This document shows, piece by piece, positions 44,774 through 55,150 of a stretch of DNA of 64,000 bases. The stretch is taken from assembly GCA_035610365.1 (NCBI GenBank), contig CM069432.1, positions 80,232,520-80,296,519 on the forward strand, in the 5' to 3' direction. The notes under the pieces were generated by a model. The model saw only the letters and a list, made by a program, of their open reading frames with translations, was not told the origin of the DNA and made no database searches. Source of the DNA: Aquatica leii. Lineage: Eukaryota > Arthropoda > Insecta > Coleoptera > Lampyridae. The translations under genes were made by a program, and so were the position numbers. Position 1 is the first letter of the stretch; every line of letters begins with the position of its first letter.

Positions 44774-46191
44774 CAGGGTGTTAATAAAAAAACTTTACAC
44801 ACTTTAGCAGATGATAATAGAGATAAAAACAAGAAAACAATTCTAATACACTTAGGTCCATTACTCATTGGTTTTCGAGAATTTTTAAATTTTTATTTTC
44901 ACCTTATGAATGCGATATCGCGTTATCTGCGATAAACGAACAATCTCAGAATACATGTCAATCAACATTTTGTAAGAAGTGTAACGGTGAAATTACTTAT
45001 TGCTATTTAGTTAGTTGTGCGGAGTACGCCGATATGCAGTTATGTTATGGCGAAGCTCATCGAAATTCGCGAAAAGCTAAACGGTTTATCAGCAGAGATC
45101 TCCTTTGAGGCATATTTCATATCATCCAACTTTTCAAGAAGTCGACCTTAGGTTAAGCGAAACAGGTTGTTTTAGGCCGCCAAAATCAGACAGTGGCAGA
45201 CTTCGTAGAGTACGTACGCCAAACACCGAAAACATTATTTTGCAAGTTGTAGATAATGATCCTCATGTGAGTACCAGGCGTATAAGTAGAGCTGTCGGCG
45301 TCAATCATGTATCTGTTTGTCAGACCCTTAAAGAACAATTATTTTATCCGTATCACTTACAAAATGTTGATCATCTACGGAGAGAGACGGACTACCGTCC
45401 GCGTATCCAATTTTCCCAATGGCTGGTACATGAATGTAACATTAATCCAAATTTTCTTGGAAACATTCTGTTTACAGACGAAACCTGTTTTACTCGTGAT
45501 GGAGTTTTCAATTTTCACAATATGCACGAATGGTCAGATGAAAATCCGCACGCAATTCATGTTAGAAATCATCAATTTAGATTTTCGATAAATGTTTGGG
45601 TAGGCATAGTGGGTGATTGTTTAATTGGACCATTTCGTTTGCCAAATCGGTTGAATGGTCAATCCTATCTAAACTTTTTACGTGACAATTTGAACGATCT
45701 ACTGGAGGATGTGCCATTATATGTTATTATAAACATGTTTTTTATGCATGATGGAGCTCCAGCCCACTTTTCGCGTATAGTAAGAAACTATTTATTTAAA
45801 TGAACGGTTCGAAAACAGATGGATTAGCCGGGGAGGACTTGTCGCATGGCCACCACTGATCTAACGCCACTGAAGTGAACACAGAAGATGAACTTTGGCA
45901 GCGAATTGTAGACGCCTGCCAACAACTAAGAACTCTAGGTGTTTACCATCAAGTGCGTGAGTCTCTTCGACGACGGCTGCAACTTTGTTTACAAGAGCAA
46001 GGACGACAGTTTGAACATCTTCTGCAATAACTTTAGAGTGCGCTAAATGCTTTGTTTGTTGTAGTTTTTTTTGTAAAAGCTCTATCTCGAAAACCAATGA
46101 GTATTGGACCTAAGTGTATTAGAATTTTTTTCTTGTTTTCATCTCTACTATCACATGCTAAAGTGTGTAAAGTTTTTTTATTAACATCCTG
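44774..46191 (+). mobile_element. Mariner-family transposon with 107-base TIRs
   Basis: A 1,418-base element starts CAGGGTGTTAATAAAAAAAC and ends with the complement of CAGGATGTTAATAAAAAAAC. It is flanked by TA at 44772-44773 and 46192-46193. The inverted repeats extend about 107 bases with few mismatches. The transposase on the + strand is broken. Good TIRs with a dead gene mean the copy could only move if a transposase were supplied by a relative. Confidence 0.88.
45034..46030 (+). pseudogene. Mariner-family transposase (catalytic segment deleted)
   Basis: A frame with YADMQLCYGEAHRNSRKAKR runs to a TGA at about 45106. A shifted frame then stays open to 45803. It includes VSTRRISRAVGVNHVSVCQT (helix-turn-helix), NILFTDETCFTRDG with the first catalytic Asp, RFSINVWVGIVGDCLIGPF, and MHDGAPAHFS with the second Asp. 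After a stop and shift the sequence holds remnants of the WIGRGGPVAW-type stretch, then jumps to VNTEDELWQRIVDACQQLRT and ends at 46028-46030. The segment that should carry the third catalytic residue (SPDLTPLD type) is missing, evidently by deletion near 45873. The protein cannot be active. Confidence 0.82.
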
Positions 46192-46199
46192 TAGAATGA

Positions 46200-47560
46200 T
46201 AGTATAATGAATTTATTGACACTCATAAAAAAATAACCATATAGCAACAACCGATTAACTCAGTTACCAGTTTTTAAACCGGTTTTAAACTGATTTCTAT
46301 ATTGGTTAAACAAACCGGTTTTTCAACAAATTTAACAAACAGGTTTGATAGCAGGTTATACAAATGGTTTAACAAACTAATTTATTAGACTGAATTGACG
46401 CATACATTTGCTTTCAATAAATAATTTCATAGTTGTCTTAAATCCTTTAATTTCATGACGCCATTCTAACGATATATTTAATCCAACTTTTCGAATTCGT
46501 AAAATGAAAATTGTACATTAAAAGTAAAAATTATTGTTAAATATACCCCAGTAAACAGCAAATACGTGCTAATGTATACTAAGTTATAAGCCTAAAGTGT
46601 TTGTTTCTGTTCTATTTAAAACCTTAAATTTACTTTAGAATTTCATTTTATATTTGTGTGACACTGATGCAGCTTGAAAACAAAAGCAATCTTTAGCTTT
46701 TACTTTATTTGCTATTAATTTAAATCATTCTTAAACTATATTTCTCTAAACATAAATAAATTGAAATCAAATTAATTTAAAGAAAAAGCACAATGATGTA
46801 AAAGAGAAAAACATTGGAATAGGATAAACTAGTACTAAACCTAAATTTAATCAGTAAGTATAAAAATATCTCATTATAATTTTATCCAAAAAAAAACAAT
46901 GCAATAAAATTGGTGATAAAGGTACAGCACATAAAAACAACCATAAGGGACACTTACTTTTGGCACAGTCCGGAAAATGAGTCACTTTTAGATATTTTGG
47001 AAATATTTTGTTGCAGCGCCAAATTTAATTTCTTTTAGTAGAATGCATTTTTCAGACAACAAATCGATTATTTTATCGGTTACTTAGATATAATTGAAAT
47101 GTAATTTAGTTATCTGTTTAAACTGACCACATTTGTAAAGTAATTCAAATTATTTTATCATGTTAATTATTGTTTGTCATGCATTTAAAAAATTCTAACA
47201 ATTCAACAAATTTTTAAACTACAATTTTCTTATAGGAAAAGAATGTTTTGTTATTTAGTCTAGTCTGTATTATTTATGTTTTTAACTCAATACACCATGC
47301 AGCTAACAATACACATATTAACATAAATATAAATTTAGTAATGACAATATTCACTGTAATTTTAAACAAACGGAACTGTTTATCATGAGCATAACTGTTT
47401 GTATTGTATTCAAATACTGCATTTGTAAATTCTTAACTGTCAGAGAAACTGTAGATTAACGACCGCCATATTCTTGTGTACAAACTAGCGTATGCGCTTT
47501 CATTTTTTTACGCGGGAAACTACTGAGTGTACCCCTAGAGAGGTCATCCACTAGTGATAT
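46200..47560. other. AT-rich region with a degenerate 'accggttt' repeat
   Basis: No gene. At 46266-46380 a run of related units (accagtttttaaaccggtt, aaacaaaccggtttttc, acaaacaggtttgat) suggests a decayed short tandem repeat. Confidence 0.45.
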
Positions 47561-47566
47561 TTGCAA

Positions 47567-47652
47567 GCATTACTGGCATTTTCTGGCATTACTGTCATTT
47601 TATTGGCATAACGGGCATTTTCTGGCACTACTGGCATTTTTCTGGCATTATT
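47567..47652. repeat. Minisatellite of TGGCATT units
   Basis: The motif ctggcatt, alternating tctggcatt and actggcatt, recurs about eight times in 86 bases with small variations. It stands out by its regular spacing of 9-17 bases and is not coding. Confidence 0.75.
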
Positions 47653-47659
47653 GAAATTT

Positions 47660-48490
47660 GGTTTTAAGCATTAACTAGTAGTAACAAGGGTGTTTGGTAC
47701 TGTGTAGGGACAGTTGCAGTCCACTAGATGGCATCTAAATAGAAAAATTATTTGTATCGTTCAAGACATGCCTTAAAGCGTGTACTCAGGTAAAAGTACT
47801 TATCAAATAAGGATAAGACGTTATTGCTGTATTCGTCATAACTGCATAGAAGTTTTCACTGTGGAACGTTTAAAAACAATATATAATTGATGCACTTTCT
47901 ATTTGTAATACTGGTTTATATCTCCAGATTATTCATCTATGTCTTAGTAGTTAAATGAAACTATAATAAAATTTATGTACTCTATTAAGTCAATGATTTT
48001 AATATTGTTACTTTCGTAGGTTTTATTACCAAAATTCCTGACGTAAATGCTATTATTAAAAGATAAATACTTTTTAAAATTTGCTCTTCAAGGAACGCAT
48101 TCAAAAACAGAAATTATAAAACAAAACTAAAAAGATTAGAATACATGTCATCCGCCCTCGATAACAAATAAATATTTAAAAGATAATTTGCACGATTAAT
48201 TATTGTTTAAACATTTCTAAAGGTGTCATTTATACATATTTTCTCAAAATGAAACAGAAGAATTGCATCGTTTGATAATAACCATCACGCACAACTTATA
48301 ATAAAAATACACAGAGAGAGAGAGTAAATAGATCAAAAGAAAACTGTTTCCGGTTTGTCTGTTTGGTTTATAAGGTTAGGACTTTAATTATTTTTTTTAA
48401 ATGCTGTTAAAATCATACTGAAAAGTTCTGGCAAAAAGTAAAGTGTTTCCTTCGCAAGTAGCAAAAAGCTTATAACGAAACTACAAATCA
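47660..48490. other. AT-rich spacer without recognised genes
   Basis: No gene. A short (GA)n tract lies at 48313-48325. Confidence 0.5.
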
Positions 48491-48500
48491 AACTGAACGG

Positions 48501-48860
48501 TAAGTCATATTTAGATGCATTTGTACAGCTTTTATGAATGTTTTATTTTGTATCGGTAGGTATAAGTCGCTGATAGAAAAATGCACTAGGAAAAAACTTG
48601 TAAATTACAAACGAAGAATTTCTTATATAGCACGTGTGTACGCTGCTGAAATAAGTCACCTTAATGAGCCTGGATGGCACATGCATGCTTGGAAAGGACC
48701 TTGTTTTACTACACTTCAAAAAGTTTGTTTAAGAAAAACAAAAGATTGACAAGAGATGAAGCAAGAAAAAAGCTAATAGTGCTGGACCAGATATTCATTA
48801 TGGCCCCAATATTATAAAACCCGACATAACTGAAACAAAATTAGAAAGTCGATCTAATGA
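48501..48860 (+). pseudogene. Unrecognised coding-like fragment with possible intron
   Basis: A non-AT-biased protein stretch begins at about 48559 (YKSLIEKCTRKKLVNYKRR) and includes ARVYAAEISHLNEPGWHMHA and WKGPCFTTLQKVCLRKTKD. It stops at 48747-48749. The other two frames continue with coding-like pieces (TRDEARKKLIVL, then GPDIHYGPNIIKPDITETK), implying two frameshifts or splicing. Just upstream, cggtaagt at about 48499 and ttttgtatcggtag at 48558 would make a 58-base intron. I do not recognise the family. It may be a decayed cellular gene or a transposon gene. Confidence 0.35.
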
Positions 48861-48869
48861 TTTGAACTG

Positions 48870-51800
48870 TTAAATCTGATTTAGGCAAAAATTCTGTAAA
48901 CTAATATGTACCTAATTCAAGTATGATTTTTTGCGTGTAACATACTTAATATTGTTTTATAGAATTGCTTTCAAGTATTTTGGTTTTTGTGCCGTTAAAG
49001 AAATTAAAATAAATGTATTGATGAAATATGTTTTATTATTAGTTAATCGTAATCAAGTAATAATAGACAATATGTTTGATACTTTTAGGAACATTCTATA
49101 GATGTATTTTACTTGTGTAAATGACTGTCAATGACGTTAGTAAAAGTGTTTTAAATAGAAAAAACAAGTATAAATCAAAAGTACATACATTTTTGTTTGT
49201 TTAACTAATTAAGTTTTATTATTAACATTAACATGACTACCAAAATAGTCATAGTTAACCTACAGGTCATTTGAACCCAAAGTTTATATAACTTTTACAG
49301 ACGGAATTATTAATCATTTTTATGGATTCTTAAAAGTGCAGGTACACAGTTTGTTTACAAAATTTACCCTTAGGTAAAAAAATGCAATTGGCCAAAGAAT
49401 ATCTAGTAGGAGAAGTGTAGGACGGAATTTACGAGATGTGTGTCGCATTATCTTAATTCAGTTTCAATTATTCCATTACAATATAAAAAACGATATCATA
49501 TGAAATGTTACATTTTTGTATACCTGATTATGATATCTATAGAATGACAAAGTTCAAAACAAACGTTACAAGTAATTTAGTATTAAAACTTAAATTTTTA
49601 GAAACTGAAAACTTAACCTATTTTTTATGAAAACGTAAACAAATAAAAAAAAAACTTTTCGCCAAGTTGTAGATAATGTTTACATTTACTTCTGTGCCTA
49701 AATTGGTACAAATCAGTTGACTCGTTATAGAGGTGTAGATGAACTCGTTTTCCGTTATAAGCTTATGGAAAGAATCGAGTAGCATATACAGCCTTAAGCA
49801 GTAAAGTGGAGTATTTTATAGAAATTGGTCAAACTTTATGGGTATTTTACACACCATACTAACGTTTATTTGCATTTGCTGCAATAATTATCTACTTATA
49901 TTAAATTTATAACAATCGACTATAATTAAAATATGTTTTTTTAATTTTTGAATACTATTCACTATTAGAAATTACACATCATTACTGTGTTTGGGTTTGT
50001 GTTGAACACAAAGTTCGTATTAAAAACCTATTTCCACCGTTGACTGAAGAAATGTATTTCTTCAGTCAACGTTTCCACTCAATTATCGTTTTATTGTAAT
50101 GGTAACGGTTCCCTTCACTAACATCAACTTTCTCCTACATACATACTTATCCCTTCTATCAACTATTTCCGATTTCATATCAATCTACATTTGCTTTGTG
50201 AAAGATGATTGAACTTTTACAGGAAATGAATTAAGGCGAATTTAAAGAATTACTAACGTTTTACTGTGTTGGCGGCAACCGATGCTCAATACAGTTCAAT
50301 ACCTTAGTACTGGTTCATTAATCTTATATGTCAGCAGTCTACACATTTATTACAAAACTACAATTTTAAATATCAAGAAAATATAATTAATTCTTACTCT
50401 ACAACGGCATTACGATCCAAAATTTATTTTTGTTGATCAAAAAATTTTCAAAATAGTTTTTCCTTTCATTTTCGATTTAAAAAAATCATGACTAAACTAT
50501 TTTTTTTTAGATTGGAAAAACTCTTTTTCTAGTTTAGTAATTAGCGAGTTTTTACATTACGGTCAAGACAGCATCCCATATCGCATAACAACCTAAGATT
50601 TCGTTAGTTAAGCGTATAACTTTAATGTAAATTAATCAGATTTTAGGTTGCTATGAGATCACAAAACTTTAGCGACTGCAGAATACCCTTCATGTGTTCA
50701 TTTGGACTTTCCCAAGTTAAAGTAGATATTGTTGTCAGTGTGATTTAAACATTAGTAGAAAACCTTATAGGCAAGTATATGAATGAAAGACATTTGTCTA
50801 TCAATTACCAAATAGTAACTGTCAAAAATACATTGATAAAGTTACTAATAGTTGCGTAGCAACGTGAAACAAGTGTCAAAAACTAATTGAACGTTTTAAA
50901 GTTTTAAAATTAGTTTAATTGTCCCAATAATTAGAATTTGTGACTCAGGGTCAAGTCATGGCTGACTAAATTTGTTAAACGTTTTACTTTTTTTGTTCTT
51001 CATATCATTTTTATCGGACAACGTGAAGAAAAGGATTGGCAAAATTAGCTGCCATTTGGTGTTCTTTTTTATTTTCTAAAACCTTTGTGTCTACGTTTTT
51101 GCTGTTAAATAATTATTAGCTAAGCTGATAATAAGAAAAATAATTTTTTTAAAATAAAGTTTATTGGTCTAAATCACTAGGTTGCAAACTGGTCGGTCAA
51201 GTCGTTATTTAACTATAATAATTAAGCTTTTATTTGACGTTAAATTTACCTTCGAACTTGATGACATAAATGATAGATATTGTTAAAACCGCTTGGACAT
51301 TGCAATGAAAATGACAATTAACTAATGGCAAAATAACATCGCTTTTAAGCGCGTTAACTCGTTTCATATTTTTTTAGATGAACGCTGTTCTAAAAAAAAG
51401 ACAAGCAAAATTGTTTATGTATTTAAAAACTCTTTTGATTTATACTGGTTATGACATTTAAAATCAATTTTTTTGATTAATGGTGAGGATATTGTTGAAA
51501 TGGAGAAAGAAAGAAAATGCCAAATTTATTTGGTCCTGAAAAACTTAATCAATTTATAGAATATACAACATTAATACAAATAAAGTAAGAGTTCTTAAGG
51601 GTCACAAAAAGCTTTTAAAATGTGTCATAAAAGAAAGCAAAAAACAGTTGATTTTAACCTTCTAGTATATGCACTTATTTTATTTACACGCGCCATGGTC
51701 AAATCGATCGCATCTATAATAATTCATAGTCTCGTACAAATATTAGCTAAATATATTTTTTACAGAAAATACGCAATGCATCTAAATTTCGTATTTTATT

Positions 51801-52410
51801 TTCATTCTCGACCCGCTAAAATTTGGATTAACGTTTTTGGTTAGATATACATAAATTACAATCTGCATATTGAGATTTAGGATCAGGAATACTGACCGAT
51901 TTTTGCTGTGTTAGCTGAAGGAAATGTAGTATCTTTATGACACTGATTTTCTTTTTATGTTCTAAATTTCTTAAAAACCGTTCATAAAGGTGTTCCTTAG
52001 AAAACCAGTCTTCGTCTAATTAAATTAGATTCAGGTAAGTTGTATAATATTTTTCTCCTTAATTGTACTTAACACTATTTCTTTAAGGTTCCTCTATGAG
52101 AAGGGGTATCAAAACACTTTAAGTGTTTATATAAGGCGACTTTTTATGCAGCTAAGAGCGCACTTCTTCAGGCATCTGTTTTATTAAAAATTGTAGTTAT
52201 TACATGGCAGATAAAATTAACAGTTGTTATTAGTCATTAATACTACAATGAATTACATTTACATTTATAGACTTAGAAAAGTAGTGTGTTTCGTACTGCA
52301 CTATGAAAACAACCATACAAATAAATTAACATTGAGAATAAATAAATTAATTTTTTTTAATTCAAGGTTGATTGATAAAATAAATGGTACAGACATACCT
52401 GAAAAAACCT
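48870..52410. other. AT-rich region without recognised genes
   Basis: No gene was recognised. One strong hairpin is listed separately at 50039-50070. Near 52085-52190 a less AT-rich stretch (aagagcgcacttcttcagg) may be the 3' flank or terminal repeat of the neighbouring Penelope-like element. Confidence 0.5.
50039..50070. repeat. 15-bp perfect hairpin
   Basis: GTTGACTGAAGAAAT, a two-base spacer GT, then the exact complement ATTTCTTCAGTCAAC. The flanks tttccacc and gtttccac are also similar as direct repeats. The spacer is very short, so it is more a palindrome than a typical small-RNA precursor. Confidence 0.85.
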
Positions 52411-52423
52411 TACATTATTTTAT

Positions 52424-53000
52424 CTTGGTGATAAGATTCTTATAATTAGTACTTAAACTTTGAGTATCATTGTTAAAATTTACATTATTACTATGTTTTG
52501 TGATGAAAATCATTTCCCTTATTAATCTTTCTCTGTAATTTCGTTCAACATCTAAAATTGAAGGGTTATTAAAATGAAAATTGTGTCCCCTTTCAACATG
52601 GTGTAGTACTAACGCTGATTCAGTTTTTTTTCACAATCAGATTTGTGGTTTTTTAATCGGTTAACTGTTTTTTGTTTTGTTTGTCCTACATAATATTCAC
52701 TGTAGTTTAAACAGTCGATCTTATAGAAAACACTATGTCGATCAAGCATGTTAGTTTTATCTTTGATTTTTGTGTACAGCATGTTGTAGATGTTATTTCT
52801 GTTATAAGTAGCTAATCGCATGTTGGTTGTTGTTAACATTGGAATAATTTTTAGTTAGTCCTGTTACGTTAATGATAGAATCGTAAGTTGAGTTTGAATT
52901 AGAGGCGTTTAGAGGTGGTGAAATAGTGTTAATTACGTTATTGTTAAACAACAAACTTATGTTTATATAATTGTTTACTTTGCCTGTTTTTTAGTTACTT
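52424..53000 (-). pseudogene. Penelope-like element, GIY-YIG endonuclease C-terminus
   Basis: On the - strand the sequence shows DRHSVFYKIDCLNYSEYYVG followed by QTKQKTVNRLKNHKSDC, the start of a GIY-YIG-type endonuclease. YYVGQT stands for the YIG strand, and the Arg of the first helix is in NRLKNH. After a frameshift at the poly-A near 52620 it continues with SALVLHHVERGHNFHFNNPS and LDVERNYRERLIREMIFI, carrying the conserved ExxxI helix. It ends with KHSNNVNFNNDT and a stop near 52424. Upstream it is cut near 53000 by the inverted repeat of the neighbouring DNA transposon. The RT domain is missing. Confidence 0.72.
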
Positions 53001-53246
53001 TTAACATATATAGCGTGTACCAGGATTGATGTTACAGGAGGTGTGCGGAACTAAACATTTTTGAATTTTAATTTAATTTCTTGTAATTAAGCTCTGCTTG
53101 GTTTAAAAAACTTATTTTTATAGTATTTTTGATTTCGTAGAATCACGTTGGTTTTGAAAGTTTTTTCTCAACTATTTCTGTTTCGGGTAAACTACACTTT
53201 TTGTTACTAAAAAAGTTGTCCAAAATAACAATTATGGCTTTATGCA

Positions 53247-53250
53247 AAAC
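53247..53250. repeat. AAAC target duplication of the gypsy element, left copy
   Basis: Repeated at 61490-61493 directly after the right LTR. Confidence 0.8.
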
Positions 53251-55014
53251 TGTAATATGCGTAAATCTGGTGGCTTTAAAAAAAGAAGGAAAACGGCTAC
53301 CAATCTTAAAAAAAATCGAATTATTGGGAAACCTTAGTCGCGTCCAAGCTAGCTCTCTCTCGGAGGATGGTGTGAGCCTTGATAAAAAAAAGTGATTTAC
53401 GGGCGCCACAAGAGTTTCTTCTGCGACGTCGGTATCTTCCAGACCCTCTTGAAGTTTGGAAAAACTCCACGATAATTATAGCCCTAAAGGAAAAAAAAGA
53501 GGGAAAGAGAAAAATAAAAAAAAACAATTGGTATGACGGTACGCCTTGTTAATCGACACACACCTTGTATAAACTTATACCAAATTATAACTAAACAAAA
53601 TGTCTTTAAAGCAATGTTTAAAAACATAAAAACTCAAAAATTCTCGATGGCTTATTAAACGTTATGTACAATGGTTAAATTAATGTTATTATGTAGTAAC
53701 CTGTATATAAAATATTTAATCCACAATAAAAAAAAAAGTTAATCAAGTTTAGATTATATTAACTTTGGCTATCAAAGTTGGCAGCAATAAAATAATTCTT
53801 TTATTTGACTTTATAAAAAAAGGTTGGCAGCAATAATTATCTGAATTATAACCTTACTACAAAAGAAATGAATCGTTGTGTTTTGGTTAGTGATATCTGC
53901 TGTAAAATGGAAATTTTGTTACTTGTAAAAAGTTTAACGACTAAACTGCAAGTTATCGCGCAAGAAATTATTCGACAACTAATTATTCTTTACTTCCCTG
54001 CGGTAATTAAAACAAGAAAATTGTAAACAGGTCCCTGACATTCGACGTATCCGGTAAAACGATATCGCTTTCTATTCCGATCGTCGTTGGGTAAATAACA
54101 TCCCAGGTATGAATGTCCCCTTAACTTTAATTAGCTTACAGGATCGTCGATGAACAAATTTTGAATATACACGCCAACGATACTAATAGAAAACTGAATT
54201 CAAAGTAAGCAAGTTACTACGTAATTGTATAAACGAAAAGAATGTTTGTATGTATATCGATTTGTACGATACTAAATCTAAATAACTAAACTACTAAAAA
54301 TTAATTTATCTTATCTGCTAGATGTTTTCTTCGAAAGTAAATTGTCCGGAACTGGGAGGTATCCTTGGCACTTGAGGTTGATTGACCCTTCTTGTATTTC
54401 GGTGTCAACGGTTGGTGATTCCAAACTTCCAATTCACAAAAAGGTGAATGAAAGTACGACAGTAGAAAACAAATAATCGATTAAACGATTAAATCGAGTG
54501 AAAAGATGAAAAAAATGAAAAACCCTGGGGACTAGTAAGAAATTTTACTACCTTGTATTTAAAATAATTATTCTCAGCCTTAGTTGTTGGTCGGGGTTCT
54601 TAGAAGTAACGGCAACTCAAGTCGTAGATCCGACGATTGTCGTAGAGGAAGTTACGATTGATTAATCTCAGAAAGGTAATTACTGGAAATCTAATCTCTC
54701 CCCTGTTGCTTCCAAAATTAGTAAAATCCGTTAAACAATAACGAAAGTGATAATCACTAAGCACTAATTAGGAAAAACTTGAGTTCTGTTAAGCAGTACT
54801 TGCAAAAGTGAAGTCAAATTCGAACAAAAATCCCCTCTAAAATGGAAAATGTATCGTGTTATGAGGGTCCAATGTAGAGAAATTTGACCTCTGGGGTCAA
54901 AGATAAAGATATAAAAGTACAAAGCGTTGTTGGTGGCCTATTTTAAACGGGAAAAATTTTGAAATGAATTTAAAATTGTTGCTAATAATTACAAATTATA
55001 TAAAGATTGTTACA
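53251..55014 (-). repeat. Gypsy element 3' LTR
   Basis: 1,764 bases, starting TGTAATATGCG and ending ATTGTTACA (+ strand), so the ends are TG...CA with a short TGTAA/TTACA inverted repeat. It matches 59738-61489 with few differences. LTRs this long are unusual for insect gypsy elements; most are a few hundred bases. Confidence 0.93.
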
Positions 55015-55031
55015 GCTCCCCCCTCACTTCC
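55015..55031 (-). promoter_or_regulatory. Gypsy element polypurine tract
   Basis: On the - strand the bases directly before the 3' LTR read GGAAGTGAGGGGGGAGC, a purine-rich run expected to prime plus-strand synthesis. Confidence 0.8.
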
Positions 55032-55150
55032 GTGACGTAAAATTCCTTAAATTATTTCGTCCAATAAATATATATAAACGAGAAAAGAAAAAAAGAAAAT
55101 GACTTAGATGATAACTACTAAAACATTAAATCATTCTAGGATTTGTCTAC

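Noticed and set aside
52000..53000. Hammerhead ribozyme of a Penelope-like terminal repeat
   Set aside because: The CTGATGA...GAAA core was looked for on both strands and not found.
53143..53527. Open frames at the left edge of the gypsy LTR
   Set aside because: Nearly the same translations recur at 59652-60115 because they lie in the two LTRs; there is no protein motif.
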